Shown piece by piece: positions 9,052-21,227 of a stretch of DNA of 64,000 nucleotides (position 1 is its first letter; every line of letters begins with the position of its first letter). Both the position numbers and the translations under genes were made by a program. Location: assembly GCF_900112285.1 (NCBI RefSeq), contig NZ_FOKZ01000011.1, positions 62,001 through 126,000 on the forward strand, read 5' to 3'. Source of the stretch: Polaromonas sp. OV174 (GTDB taxonomy: Bacteria > Pseudomonadota > Gammaproteobacteria > Burkholderiales > Burkholderiaceae_C). A model generated the notes under the pieces. The model was not told the DNA's origin and did not search any database. It worked only from the letters and a program-made list of their open reading frames with translations.

Positions 9052-9777
9052 ATGAATCCACACACCATCAAGGTTGCCTGTTCCAACTGCAACCTGCGCG
9101 AACTGTGCATGCCCATGGGTCTGAATAGCGAAGAGCTGAAAAAAATTGACGAAGTCGTCGCGATCCGGCGCAAGATCAAACGCGGCGCAAATCTATACAG
9201 CAACGGTGAAAAATTCACCTCGCTGTATGCCATTCGCACCGGCTTCTTCAAGACCTGCATCACCACCGAGGATGGGCGAAATCAGGTGACGGGTTTTCAG
9301 ATGGCCGGCGAGATCATGGGCCTGGACGGCATCGTGCAAGACCATCACAGCTGCGATGCCGTGGCGCTTGAAGACGCCGAAGTGTGCGTCATGCCGTTTG
9401 ACCACATCGAGGAACTGTCACGCGAGGTCAATGCCCTGCAGCGTCACATTCACAAAATCATGAGCCGTGAAATTGTGCGCGAGCATGGCGTCATGCTGCT
9501 GCTGGGCAGCATGCGGGCCGAGGAACGTCTCGCGGCATTTTTGCTGAACCTGGTTCAGCGCCTGCACGCCCGGGGATTTTCCCAGTCCGAGCTCCTCTTG
9601 CGCATGACGCGCGAAGAAATCGGCAGCTACCTCGGACTCAAGCTGGAAACTGTCAGTCGCACCTTCTCCAAGTTTGTGGAAGACGGCATGGTTGAGGTCA
9701 AGCAGCGGCACATACGCATACTCGACATTGACGCCCTCAAACTGATCGTGAACAACAACCAGCCACCGTGCGCATAA
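9052..9777 (+). CDS. fnr: FNR/Crp-family oxygen-sensing regulator
   Basis: This 241-residue protein carries an N-terminal cysteine set (CSNCNLRELC), a further Cys in HSCDAV, a cyclic-nucleotide-type sensor domain, a long dimer helix and a C-terminal HTH (TREEIGSYLGLKLETVSRTFS). These are the ligands for an oxygen-labile 4Fe-4S cluster. The ATG at 9052 is chosen because the first cysteine motif follows shortly after. Three FNR boxes within 9 kb make it the likely activator of hemN, ccoN and ccoI. Confidence 0.93.
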   Translation: MNPHTIKVACSNCNLRELCMPMGLNSEELKKIDEVVAIRRKIKRGANLYSNGEKFTSLYAIRTGFFKTCITTEDGRNQVTGFQMAGEIMGLDGIVQDHHSCDAVALEDAEVCVMPFDHIEELSREVNALQRHIHKIMSREIVREHGVMLLLGSMRAEERLAAFLLNLVQRLHARGFSQSELLLRMTREEIGSYLGLKLETVSRTFSKFVEDGMVEVKQRHIRILDIDALKLIVNNNQPPCA

Positions 9778-9847
9778 GGCGCTTGGCAGCGGCAAGACGA
9801 AGCTGATTTTTGCCGTCTTGCCAATCCTCCTGGATGGACTTCGACCC

Positions 9848-10114
9848 TCAGGGTTTTGAAGGTGGGGGCACGCCGGTGGCGGCATGATTTCTGGCCTGCA
9901 TCGCTGGCGCCAGATGGGCGCCGGAAGCGGTGCCGGTCTCCGGCTTGACGACCGAAGACCGCTGCGCCCTGGGCTCGGTATTGATGACGGGATCGGGGCT
10001 GCTGATGGCCAGATACAGGGTGACGAAGGAGGCCAAGACCACAACCGCCGGCCCCCCGAACACCAGCCAGGCATGTCCAAACTTCCACCAGGGCTGCGCT
10101 TGCTTGTCACTCAT
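9848..10114 (-). CDS. ccoH: CcoH/FixH-like small membrane protein
   Basis: This 88-residue protein has one N-terminal membrane helix (GPAVVVLASFVTLYLAIS) preceded by PWWKFGHAWLV, as in FixH/CcoH cbb3 assembly factors, and a Pro/Ala-rich tail. It is shorter than many FixH proteins, so it is a reduced form or ends early. It starts 9 bp after ccoG. CcoH is known to bind and stabilise the cbb3 complex. Confidence 0.75.
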   Translation of the reverse strand: MSDKQAQPWWKFGHAWLVFGGPAVVVLASFVTLYLAISSPDPVINTEPRAQRSSVVKPETGTASGAHLAPAMQARNHAATGVPPPSKP

Positions 10115-10123
10115 ATCAATTCC

Positions 10124-11590
10124 TTATCTGGGTATCAGGAAAACCGACTTCTCGGTCACGCGTGCCGAAGAGTCTATGGCTTCGATCTCAAAATTGATGG
10201 CGTGCGAGCCTGGGCTCGCAGCCTCGTAGGGCAGCTGCAGGGTCACCGCCACCCAGCGCGACTGGGCGGCGTCCACGTCCACCCGGCCCTCGGACGCCAG
10301 CACTAGCCCAGGCAGGCCATACGCCGTAATACGGTAGCTCTGTGGGCTCTCGGTGGCATTCATGACCTGCAGGCGGTAAACGTTTTCTATCTTGCCACCG
10401 CCGACGATTCGGGCCAGAGAGGCCCGATCGCGGATGACATCTACCTTGAAGGGCGTGCGCAGAGCCAGGCTGAGAAAGAGGCCTATGGTGACGGCGCCCA
10501 GGATGGCGGTATAGACCAGCACCCGGGGCCGGAACACCCGGCGCAAGACCTTGGCGTGCCCCCAGCCCTGCGCCACGGCATTCTGGGTGGAGTAACGGAT
10601 CAGGCCGCGCGGATAGCTCATCTTGTCCATCACCGTGTCGCATACATCTATGCACGCGGCGCAACTGATGCACTCATACTGCAAGCCCTTGCGTATGTCT
10701 ATGCCCGTGGGGCATACCTGCACACACAGCGTGCAGTCCACGCAAGATCCCAGATTCAGGGCTTTGGGGTCAGCCTTCCTGGAGCGCGAGCCACGCGGCT
10801 CGCCACGTGCCGCGTCATAGGTCACGATCAGCGTGTCCTTGTCGAACATGGCGCTTTGAAAACGGGCATAGGGGCACATGTATTTGCACACCTGCTCGCG
10901 CATGAAGCCGGCATTGCCATAAGTGGCAAAACCGTAAAAACAAACCCAGAAAGTTTCCCAGGGGCCCATGCCCAGGTTCACAAAACTCAGGCCCAGCTCC
11001 TTGATGGGCGTGAAATAGCCGACAAAGGTGAAACCGGTCCATAGCGACACGGCAAGCCACAGCACCTGCTTGCCGGTCTTGCGCGCCAGTTTGTTGAGCG
11101 ACATGGGACTGGCATCGAGCCGCAAACGCGCCGAACGGTCGCCCTCGGTGAGTTTTTCCAGCCAAAGGAAAATCTCGGTGTACACCGTCTGCGGGCAGGC
11201 ATAGCCGCACCACTGCCGCCCGGCCACTGCTGTGAACAGAAACAGCGCCAGCGCTGAAATTACCAAAATCCCCGTCAGATAGATGAAGTCCTGTGGGTAG
11301 AGCACCAGGCCGAAAATATAAAAGCGCTTGAGCCCCAGGTCAAAAAGCACCGCTTGGCGCTGGCCCCACTCCAGCCACGGCAGGCCGTAAAAAACAAGCT
11401 GCGTGAGCAACACCATGGCCCAGCGCCAGCGGGAAAACAATCCCGACACACTGCGTGGATAAATCTTCTTTTGCGCCTGATACAGGGAAGCCATCGTCTC
11501 GTCGGCATCGGCAGGCAAGGCCTGAGGCGGTGCGTCCGCGCTCAAAGCGATGGGGATGATTTTTCTGGCGGGTGTTTCGGGTCTATTCAC
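10124..11590 (-). CDS. ccoG: CcoG/RdxA-type membrane ferredoxin (cbb3 maturation)
   Basis: This 488-residue protein has several membrane helices, a CGYACPQTVYTE motif and two ferredoxin-type cluster motifs (CVDCTLCVQVCPTG and CISCAACIDVCDT). A C-terminal periplasmic Ig-like domain follows. CcoG is known to reduce Cu(II) to Cu(I) for cbb3 assembly. The start is a GTG at 11590. It lies 49 bp after ccoP, followed by ccoH. Confidence 0.93.
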   Translation of the reverse strand: MNRPETPARKIIPIALSADAPPQALPADADETMASLYQAQKKIYPRSVSGLFSRWRWAMVLLTQLVFYGLPWLEWGQRQAVLFDLGLKRFYIFGLVLYPQDFIYLTGILVISALALFLFTAVAGRQWCGYACPQTVYTEIFLWLEKLTEGDRSARLRLDASPMSLNKLARKTGKQVLWLAVSLWTGFTFVGYFTPIKELGLSFVNLGMGPWETFWVCFYGFATYGNAGFMREQVCKYMCPYARFQSAMFDKDTLIVTYDAARGEPRGSRSRKADPKALNLGSCVDCTLCVQVCPTGIDIRKGLQYECISCAACIDVCDTVMDKMSYPRGLIRYSTQNAVAQGWGHAKVLRRVFRPRVLVYTAILGAVTIGLFLSLALRTPFKVDVIRDRASLARIVGGGKIENVYRLQVMNATESPQSYRITAYGLPGLVLASEGRVDVDAAQSRWVAVTLQLPYEAASPGSHAINFEIEAIDSSARVTEKSVFLIPR

Positions 11591-11639
11591 GGCGATGAAC
11601 CCATGCTGGCGCCCTGGCCGTGGCCCCAGGAAGAAAGCA

Positions 11640-12557
11640 TCACTTCAGTGCCTCGCCCGTCTTGTTGGACAAGCTCCAGACATAGGAGGCCAGGACATGG
11701 ATTTGAGACTCGGTGAGCTTGCCGTCCTGGGCCGGCATCTGGTTCACCTTGCCATTGTTAATGATGGCCACGATGGCGTTCTCGCCCCATCCATGCAACC
11801 AGATGTCGTCCGTCAGATTAGGGGCGCCCAGCGCCTGGTTGCCCTTGCCATCAACGCCGTGACAGGCCGCGCAAGCACCAAACTTGCTCTTGCCCAGCGC
11901 CGCCTTGACGGAGTCATGCGGACTGCCGGACAGGCTGAGCACATAGTTCGCCACATTGCGAACCTCGTCCGAGGAGCCCACGGCTGCTGCCATGGGCGGC
12001 ATAGTGCCGGTGCGCCCCTTGTGCAGCGTCTCCTGTATTTTTTCGGGTGAGCCGCCGTACAGCCAGTCTGCATCGGTCAGATTGGGAAAGCCCTTGCTGC
12101 CACGCGCATCCGATCCGTGGCACTGCGAACAATTGTTCATGAACAGACGCTCGCCAATCGCCATTGCCTGCGTGTCGCCGGCGACCTCTTCGGGCTTCAT
12201 GCCCTTGAACTTGGCATAGAGTGGCTCGACTTCTTTGTTGCCCTTGGCCACTTCCGCTTCGTACTGGCCAACCTGGCTCCAGCCGAACTTTCCGGCGAAG
12301 TTGCCCAGGCCGGGGTACATGGCCAGATAAGCCAGGGCGAACACCACGGTGATGACGAAGAGCCACACCCACCAGCGCGGCAAGGGGTTGTTCATCTCGC
12401 GCAGGTCGCCGTCCCAGACATGGCCGGTGGTATTGTCATTGGCGGTCATGGCCTTGGCCTTGCCGCTAAACCACAGCAGCAGCAGGCAGGCGAAGATGCC
12501 GACCAGCGAAATGCCAGCCACAAAGACCGACCAGAAATTACTGGTGAAGTCGCTCAT
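11640..12557 (-). CDS. ccoP: cbb3 oxidase diheme cytochrome c subunit CcoP
   Basis: This 305-residue protein has two N-terminal membrane helices and two c-heme motifs, CSQCH and CAACH, with distal Met candidates (GTMPPM, NQMPAQ). It passes electrons from soluble cytochrome c to CcoO. The conserved NNPLPRWWVWLF stretch between the helices is typical. It follows ccoQ by 33 bp. Confidence 0.95.
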   Translation of the reverse strand: MSDFTSNFWSVFVAGISLVGIFACLLLLWFSGKAKAMTANDNTTGHVWDGDLREMNNPLPRWWVWLFVITVVFALAYLAMYPGLGNFAGKFGWSQVGQYEAEVAKGNKEVEPLYAKFKGMKPEEVAGDTQAMAIGERLFMNNCSQCHGSDARGSKGFPNLTDADWLYGGSPEKIQETLHKGRTGTMPPMAAAVGSSDEVRNVANYVLSLSGSPHDSVKAALGKSKFGACAACHGVDGKGNQALGAPNLTDDIWLHGWGENAIVAIINNGKVNQMPAQDGKLTESQIHVLASYVWSLSNKTGEALK

Positions 12558-12590
12558 TTTTTTATTCCTTATCCGGTTCTCTGGCTCGGT

Positions 12591-12731
12591 CTATTCGTCT
12601 TGCTTGAAAGGCAGTTGGGCCGCCTCGTCAAAGCTGGCAGCATTGCGACTGGACCAGGCCCATGCCACGATGCCGGCGAAGACGATGAAGGTCAGCACCG
12701 TCACGATGGATCTGAGTAGGTTGATGTCCAT
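12591..12731 (-). CDS. ccoQ: cbb3 oxidase subunit CcoQ
   Basis: This is a 46-residue reading frame from the ATG at 12731 to the TAG at 12591. It has one membrane helix (TVLTFIVFAGIVAWAW) followed by a short polar tail ending FKQDE. Position between ccoO and ccoP, size and single helix identify CcoQ, which stabilises the complex. Confidence 0.88.
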   Translation of the reverse strand: MDINLLRSIVTVLTFIVFAGIVAWAWSSRNAASFDEAAQLPFKQDE

Positions 12732-12748
12732 GTTTGAGGCTCCGTGTT

Positions 12749-13375
12749 TTATTTGCGGTGAATACCCAGCACCTGCAGATAGGCGATCACCGCTTCCATC
12801 TCGGTTTTCCCCTTGACGTCCTGGGCGGCGCTGGCGATCTGCTCATCCGTATAAGGCGTACCCACGGTCCGCAAGCCCTTCATGTGCGATTGAATCGTCC
12901 GCTCATCGACCGTCGTTTTATCCAGCCATGCATAGGCCGGCATATTCGACTCGGGCACCAGGTCACGGGGGTTGTTCAGGTGAATGCGGTGCCACTCATC
13001 GCTGTACTTGCCGCCCACGCGGGCCAAATCCGGACCGGTGCGTTTGCTGCCCCACTGAAACGGACGGTCGTAGACGAACTCGCCGGCCACGGAGTAGGAC
13101 CCATAGCGCAGCGTTTCCGCGCGGAACGGACGAATCATTTGTGAGTGGCAGTTGTAGCAGCCTTCACGTACATAGACATCACGGCCTATCACCTGCAAGG
13201 CCGTGTAGGGCTGCAGCCCCTTGATGGGCTCGGTGGTGGACTTCTGAAAGAACAGGGGCACGATCTCTACCAGGCCGCCAATGGCGAGCACGATGAAGAT
13301 CAGCACGATCATCAGAAAATTATTGGTTTCGACCTTCTCGTGGGAAAGACCACTAGCCGATTTTTGCTTAGCCAT
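12749..13375 (-). CDS. ccoO: cbb3 oxidase monoheme cytochrome c subunit CcoO
   Basis: This 208-residue protein is anchored by one N-terminal helix ([20 protein letters not shown]). It has a c-heme motif CYNCH in [15 protein letters not shown] and the conserved [15 protein letters not shown] and SNMPAY segments. It relays electrons from CcoP to CcoN. It starts 13 bp after ccoN. Confidence 0.95.
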   Translation of the reverse strand: MAKQKSASGLSHEKVETNNFLMIVLIFIVLAIGGLVEIVPLFFQKSTTEPIKGLQPYTALQVIGRDVYVREGCYNCHSQMIRPFRAETLRYGSYSVAGEFVYDRPFQWGSKRTGPDLARVGGKYSDEWHRIHLNNPRDLVPESNMPAYAWLDKTTVDERTIQSHMKGLRTVGTPYTDEQIASAAQDVKGKTEMEAVIAYLQVLGIHRK

Positions 13376-13388
13376 ATTGTTGTTTTCC

Positions 13389-14825
13389 TCAAGCGTGGGC
13401 CGCTGCAGCCGGAATGTTGACGCTCACCGATCGACCCGCCGTGGCCGTTTTCAGCGTGTTCCAGAGCATGATCAGCATGCCGCCGAAGTACAGCAGGCCG
13501 CCCAGCAGACGCAATACATAGAAGGGATAGGTGGCCTTGACCGATTCCACAAAGGTGTAGCTCAAGGTTCCGTCAGGATTGACGGCGCGCCACATCAGCC
13601 CCTGCATCACGCCGGCAATCCACATGGCGGCGATATAGATCACTATGCCTATGGTGGCGGTCCAGAAATGGACTTCCACGGCCTTCATGCTGTACATCTG
13701 CTTCTGGCCAAAAAGACGCGGGATCAGGTAGTACATGCTGCCTATGGTGATCAGGCCGACCCAGCCCAGCGCGCCGGAATGCACATGCCCTATGGTCCAG
13801 TCGGTGTAGTGGGAGAGCGCATTGACGGTCTTGATGGACATCATCGGCCCCTCAAAGGTGCTCATGCCATAGAAGGACAGCGACACGATCAGGAAGCGCA
13901 GGATGGGATCGTCACGCAGCTTGTGCCAGGCACCCGACAAGGTCATGACGCCGTTGATCATGCCGCCCCAGCTAGGTGCCAGCAGAATCAGCGAGAACAC
14001 CATGCCCACCGACTGCGTCCAGTCTGGCAAGGCGGTGTAGTGCAGGTGGTGCGGACCCGCCCACATATAGGTAAAGATCAGTGCCCAGAAGTGAACGATG
14101 GACAGGCGATACGAATACACCGGACGCTCGGCCTGCTTGGGGATGAAGTAATACATCATGCCCAGGAAGCCAGCCGTCAGCAAAAAACCGACGGCGTTGT
14201 GGCCGTACCACCATTGCACCATGGCATCCTGAACCCCGGCGTAGGCCGAGTAGGACTTCATGAAGTCCACCGGAATGGCGGCGTTGTTTACCAGGTGCAG
14301 CATGGCGATGGCAATGATGAAGGCGCCATAAAACCAGTTGGCAACGTAGATGTGCCTGACCTTGCGGGTGCCCACGGTGCCAAAGAATACAAAGGCATAA
14401 GCCACCCAGACCAGCGTGATCAGGATGTCGATAGGCCATTCGAGTTCGGCATATTCCTTGCCCTGGGTGTAGCCCATGGGAAGCGAAATCGCCGCGGCCA
14501 CAATCACCGCCTGCCAGCCCCAAAAGACAAAGGCCGCCAGCTTGTCCGAAATCAGCCTTACCTGGCAGGTGCGCTGCACCACATAGAGGGAGGTGCCCAT
14601 CAAGCCGCAGCAACCGAAGGCAAAAATCACGGCATTGGTGTGCAGCGGGCGCAAGCGGCCGTAGCTCAGCCAGGAAATGCCCAGATTGAGCTCTGGCCAG
14701 GTCAGCTGGGCCGCGATGATCACACCGACCAGCATACCGACCACACCCCAGACTACCGTCATGATGGCGAACTGCCGTACAACGGTGTCGTTGTAGGTGG
14801 TGGCTTGTGTATTGGCAAACTTCAT
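13389..14825 (-). CDS. ccoN: cbb3 oxidase catalytic subunit CcoN
   Basis: This 478-residue heme-copper oxidase subunit I has 12 predicted helices. Heme and copper ligands are seen in [23 protein letters not shown] and GPHHLHY, with further His in the [14 protein letters not shown] and VHFWTATIG segments. An AAGAGGT ribosome binding site precedes the ATG. It heads the ccoNOQPGH transcript and carries its own FNR box. Confidence 0.96.
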   Translation of the reverse strand: MKFANTQATTYNDTVVRQFAIMTVVWGVVGMLVGVIIAAQLTWPELNLGISWLSYGRLRPLHTNAVIFAFGCCGLMGTSLYVVQRTCQVRLISDKLAAFVFWGWQAVIVAAAISLPMGYTQGKEYAELEWPIDILITLVWVAYAFVFFGTVGTRKVRHIYVANWFYGAFIIAIAMLHLVNNAAIPVDFMKSYSAYAGVQDAMVQWWYGHNAVGFLLTAGFLGMMYYFIPKQAERPVYSYRLSIVHFWALIFTYMWAGPHHLHYTALPDWTQSVGMVFSLILLAPSWGGMINGVMTLSGAWHKLRDDPILRFLIVSLSFYGMSTFEGPMMSIKTVNALSHYTDWTIGHVHSGALGWVGLITIGSMYYLIPRLFGQKQMYSMKAVEVHFWTATIGIVIYIAAMWIAGVMQGLMWRAVNPDGTLSYTFVESVKATYPFYVLRLLGGLLYFGGMLIMLWNTLKTATAGRSVSVNIPAAAAHA

Positions 14826-14882
14826 TTCTACCTCTTATTCGGATTGGCCAGCCAAGCGTACGGCAAGCTCCCGACCATCCAC

Positions 14883-14896
14883 TTGACCTACATCAA
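14883..14896 (-). promoter_or_regulatory. FNR box upstream of ccoN
   Basis: TTGAC-CTAC-ATCAA matches nine of ten consensus positions. Placed at -41.5 it predicts a transcript start near 14848 and a 23-nt leader to ccoN. The box overlaps the ccoS stop codon, so ccoN can be activated separately from ccoIS. Confidence 0.8.
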
Positions 14897-15030
14897 TCGT
14901 CACGAAGAATGCGCTCGCCCTCGGTGTCTATGTCTTCAAACTGCCCCCGGTAGATGGCCCACCACAATCCAGCCAGAATGAAAAAAACCAACAGAACGGA
15001 CAGCGGGATCAGCAAAAAAAGAATGTCCAT
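14893..15030 (-). CDS. ccoS: cbb3 oxidase assembly protein CcoS
   Basis: This is a 45-residue reading frame from the ATG at 15030 to the TGA at 14893. It opens MDILFLLIPLSVLLVFFILA, a single membrane helix, then LWWAIYRGQFEDIDTEGERI, a typical CcoS tail. Its ATG shares one base with the ccoI stop, so it is translationally coupled. CcoS is known to be needed for heme and copper insertion into CcoN. Confidence 0.92.
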   Translation of the reverse strand: MDILFLLIPLSVLLVFFILAGLWWAIYRGQFEDIDTEGERILRDD

Positions 15031-17339
15031 CAATCCTTCTCCAGAGTGGGCAGCGCAGCAGACAGGCGCAGCGCATTGAGCACCACCAGCAGCGAACTCA
15101 GGGCCATGCCCAGCCCGGCCAGCCAGGCGGGCAACCAGCCCAGCACGGCCAGGGGCACGCAGACGGCGTTATAGAGGGCGGCCCAGCAAAGGTTTTGCCG
15201 CACAATTTTTAGAGTGCGACGGGCTTGCAGAAAGGCCTGAGCCACGCTGCCCAGCCGCTCGCTCAGCACGACAAAATCGGCTTGGGCCTGAGCCAGGGGA
15301 ACCGCCTGCCCGAAGGCAAACGAGACATGAGCGCCCGCCAGCACCGGGCCGTCGTTCAAACCATCGCCCACCATGACCACCTTGCGCCCCAGGGTCTGCA
15401 AACCGCGCAGAAAGACCAGCTTGTCCTGCGGCGTGCAGCCGCCTTTAGCTTGTTGAATACCAGCCTGCTGCGCCACGCGGGCCACTGATTCGGGCACATC
15501 GCCCGATAGGAGATGGACTTGCACGCCCTGGGCGAGCAACGCGGCCACGGTGGAGCGGGCATCGGCGCGCAAGTCCTCACGCAGCTCGAAAGTGGCCAGC
15601 CAGCCCTGCTCATCGCTGAGGCAGGCGTGCAAGGCGTCCGTGAGCGGCAAGGCCACACCGCAAAATTGAGCCGATCCCAGGCGAGCCGATATCGCCGCGC
15701 GTCCTGATCCAACCCAGGCAAGACGTCCCGACAGGCCTTGACCGGCGCTCTCATGCACCGCTTGGGCCAACCAGCCAGCCGGCTGCGCCGCCAGCGCCCG
15801 CGACACCGGATGCAGGGAATGCTGCGCCAACGCGGCCGCCATGGCCAGGGCGTCGTCCCGGGTCAGCCCTTCACGCGTGTGCACCTTGTCCAGCACAAAG
15901 GCATCGCGCGTCAGGGTGCCGGTCTTGTCAAACACCACCGTGTCGGCAGTGGCCAGGGTTTCCAGCGCCTGCAGGCGGCGCACCAGCACGCCACGACGCG
16001 CCAGAGCGCCGGCGCTGGCCAGCATGGCCGCCGGCGTGGCAAGTGACAGCGCACAGGGGCAGGTAACGATCAGCACCGCCACCGCCACCATCAGCGCATG
16101 ACCCGGATCATGCGACCACCACCAGGACGCAGCACCACCCGCAGCCAGCAACACAAACATCAGGAAAGGCTTGGCGATGCGGTCGGCCAGTTGCGCCAGT
16201 TGCGGCTTGGAGGTCGAGGCAGTTTCCATCAAGGCCACGATCTGGGCAAAGCGCGTCTGGGCGCCGGTGTGCTCTACCCGCAGCACGACGGCAGCCGACA
16301 GGTTGTGGCTGCCCGCAATCACGGCCTCACCCACGCCGCGTGACAAGGGACGCGACTCACCGGTCAGCAAAGCCTCGTCGGCCAGCGTAGCGCCCTCCAG
16401 AATGCGCCCATCCGCCGGAAAAACCTCGCCCGGCAGCACCCTAATGACGTCGCCGGCATTCAGGCGACGCACCGCCACGCGCTCGAAAACACCGTTGCTG
16501 GCGCGCCGCTCCACGCTGTCGGGCAAACGGTTCATCAAGGCCTCCAGCGCCCCGGCGGTGCGATCCCGCAGGCGCAACTCCAGCCAGCGTCCCGTCAGCA
16601 GGAAAAACACAAACATGGTGAAGGAGTCGAAATACACTTCGGCGCCGAAAATGCCCGTGGGCTCGAAGGTCCCCAGGGCACTCACCACAAAGGTGATCAC
16701 CATGCCCAGCGCGACCGGCAAATCCATGCTGACGCGGCGCTGGCGCAGATCGCGCAGCGCATTGCCAAAGAAGGGCGCACAGGAAAACAGCAGCACCGGC
16801 AGCGACAGCAACCACGAGGCCCAGCGCAGCAACTGCGCCATATCGGGCGCTAGGTCACCCGGCTCGGCCACGTAGGCCGGCCACGCGTACATCATCACCT
16901 GCATCATGCACATGCCGGCCACGCCTAGGCGCCACAGCGCCTTGCGCGTTTCGGCGCGGCGCCGGTCATTGGAAAAAGCGTCATTGGCCGGCACGGCCGG
17001 ATAACCGGCTTGGGCCGCGGCCTGCATCCAGCCCGAGGGTTTGATGGACTGGTCCGACCAGACAATGCGGCCACGGTGGCTGGCCGCACTGACCTCGGCC
17101 GACAGTACGCCGGACACACGCCGCAAGGCGTCTTCTATGGTGAGGGCGCAGGCGGCGCAGTGCATGCCCTCAAACACCACGCTAGATTCCCAGCACGCCG
17201 GCTGCTCCGGCAGAGGTCGGCTGAAAGCCGACCACTCCTGCGGGTCATCGAGCAAGGCCAGCGACTCGGCCTTGCTGGCACCAGCATCGGACCGGCCGGC
17301 TAGCGGCAAGGAAAAAGGAGACGGACCGGCCACTTGCAT
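15030..17339 (-). CDS. ccoI: CcoI/FixI-type P1B copper-transporting ATPase
   Basis: This protein is about 769 residues from the ATG at 17339. It carries an N-terminal metal-binding domain (GMHCAACALTIEDAL), eight predicted helices, the membrane CPC metal site (VTCPCALSLATP), the phosphorylation motif DKTGTLT, the SLHPVSRAL His-Pro pair and GDGLNDGP. CcoI is known to export Cu(I) to the periplasm for the cbb3 oxidase. A TTG two codons upstream is an alternative start. No clear ribosome binding site is visible. Confidence 0.93.
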   Translation of the reverse strand: MQVAGPSPFSLPLAGRSDAGASKAESLALLDDPQEWSAFSRPLPEQPACWESSVVFEGMHCAACALTIEDALRRVSGVLSAEVSAASHRGRIVWSDQSIKPSGWMQAAAQAGYPAVPANDAFSNDRRRAETRKALWRLGVAGMCMMQVMMYAWPAYVAEPGDLAPDMAQLLRWASWLLSLPVLLFSCAPFFGNALRDLRQRRVSMDLPVALGMVITFVVSALGTFEPTGIFGAEVYFDSFTMFVFFLLTGRWLELRLRDRTAGALEALMNRLPDSVERRASNGVFERVAVRRLNAGDVIRVLPGEVFPADGRILEGATLADEALLTGESRPLSRGVGEAVIAGSHNLSAAVVLRVEHTGAQTRFAQIVALMETASTSKPQLAQLADRIAKPFLMFVLLAAGGAASWWWSHDPGHALMVAVAVLIVTCPCALSLATPAAMLASAGALARRGVLVRRLQALETLATADTVVFDKTGTLTRDAFVLDKVHTREGLTRDDALAMAAALAQHSLHPVSRALAAQPAGWLAQAVHESAGQGLSGRLAWVGSGRAAISARLGSAQFCGVALPLTDALHACLSDEQGWLATFELREDLRADARSTVAALLAQGVQVHLLSGDVPESVARVAQQAGIQQAKGGCTPQDKLVFLRGLQTLGRKVVMVGDGLNDGPVLAGAHVSFAFGQAVPLAQAQADFVVLSERLGSVAQAFLQARRTLKIVRQNLCWAALYNAVCVPLAVLGWLPAWLAGLGMALSSLLVVLNALRLSAALPTLEKD

Positions 17340-17375
17340 AAGCAAGGAGCTTAAGGGCTTGATTGCCAGCCCCCC

Positions 17376-17389
17376 TTGATTTGCATCAA
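17376..17389 (-). promoter_or_regulatory. Perfect FNR box upstream of ccoI
   Basis: TTGAT-TTGC-ATCAA matches the FNR consensus at all ten positions. It lies in the 81-bp spacer between the lptE stop and ccoI. At -41.5 the start would fall near 17341, only 2 nt before the ATG. Confidence 0.85.
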
Positions 17390-17420
17390 GCTATGGGGCG
17401 ACAAAACGTCTCAAGTATCC

Positions 17421-17930
17421 CTAGAGTTCCTTCACCGCCGCTAGCCGGCGCATGACCTGCTGAACCACATCGCTTTGCATGTCACGGTAAAGCAAGCCTT
17501 CTTCGGCTTCCTTGGCCAGCACCGCCGACTCGTTAAAGCTGATGTCGCGCTGCAACGCAATCTCGCTCGCCGGAATCAACTCCTTGCCCGCCAGGGTACG
17601 CAGCCTGAAGCTAAAGCGCAGCCGCAGCTGGAACTCGCGCACCTGACCGGTGGCATTGAGGCTGAGCACCACTTTCTCGCGCTGATCAGACAAGACCTCA
17701 AGAATCACCTGCGCCTCGTTGATCTGGCGCGCATCGGTGATCACCTTGACCTTGCCGGTGGACTGCAGCGATCTTTTCAGCTCCACCCCCAGCGGCGACG
17801 ATTCGGGCAGGCCGCTGTACAGGGTGGTGAAAGCGAAATTGGGCGCCTTGCGCAGCGCAAAGCCGCAGCCGCTCAAGCTCAGGGCGGCAGCCGATGCCGC
17901 CAGGGACAGTAAAGCGACGCGACGCTGCAT
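17421..17930 (-). CDS. lptE: LPS-assembly lipoprotein LptE
   Basis: The protein is about 169 residues from the ATG at 17930. It begins with a lipoprotein signal (LSLSGCGFAL, lipid-modified Cys) and continues with the LptE/RlpB pattern, including LNATGQVREFQLRLRFSF and EIALQRDISFN. It plugs the LptD barrel in the outer membrane during LPS export. It directly follows leuS, the usual order. A start at 17957 overlapping leuS is possible but would put extra charged residues before the signal. Confidence 0.88.
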   Translation of the reverse strand: MQRRVALLSLAASAAALSLSGCGFALRKAPNFAFTTLYSGLPESSPLGVELKRSLQSTGKVKVITDARQINEAQVILEVLSDQREKVVLSLNATGQVREFQLRLRFSFRLRTLAGKELIPASEIALQRDISFNESAVLAKEAEEGLLYRDMQSDVVQQVMRRLAAVKEL

Positions 17931-17953
17931 GGGGAGCCTTATCCTGAGTGATC

Positions 17954-20746
<2,793 letters not shown>

Positions 20747-20780
20747 TCAGGGCGACTGGTCGTCGTGCTTGGGGCCAATT

Positions 20781-21209
20781 TTACGGGCCAGTCATAGGCT
20801 TGGCCTCGGCCACAAAGCCGATGCGGTTCAAGCCGGCTTTTTGCGCCGCGCCCATCACCTCCACCACCCGGCCATAAGGCACGGCGGCATCGGCCCGCAA
20901 CTGGACTTCGGTGTCGGGATTCTGGCGCGCCGTCTCGCTCAAGCTCAGGGCCAGCTCTTCAGACTGTACCGGCTTGTCATTCAAAAAAGCCTGGCCAGTC
21001 TGATCGACCACCAGGGTGACGAACTGGCGGGCATCGACCGGTTTGGCCGCATCGGTTTTGGGCAGCTCCAGCCTGATGGTGCTGGCCAACAAGGGCGCGG
21101 TGATGATGAATATGACCACCAGCACCAGCATCACATCGACCAAGGGCGTCACATTGATGTCGCTCATGGGCCGCGGCCCCTGCGTGCGTTCCAGCCTGCC
21201 GAAAGCCAT
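20781..21209 (-). CDS. exbD: ExbD/TolR-family proton-channel subunit
   Basis: This 142-residue protein has a short cytoplasmic N-terminus with SDINVTPLVDVMLVL, one helix carrying the proton-relay Asp, and a periplasmic ExbD/TolR domain. It pairs with the ExbB/TolQ-like protein 18 bp upstream. Together they use the proton gradient to power TonB or TolA. No tonB or tolA is adjacent, so the partner is unclear. Confidence 0.88.
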   Translation of the reverse strand: MAFGRLERTQGPRPMSDINVTPLVDVMLVLVVIFIITAPLLASTIRLELPKTDAAKPVDARQFVTLVVDQTGQAFLNDKPVQSEELALSLSETARQNPDTEVQLRADAAVPYGRVVEVMGAAQKAGLNRIGFVAEAKPMTGP

Positions 21210-21227
21210 ATCAGATTGCCCCCACGC

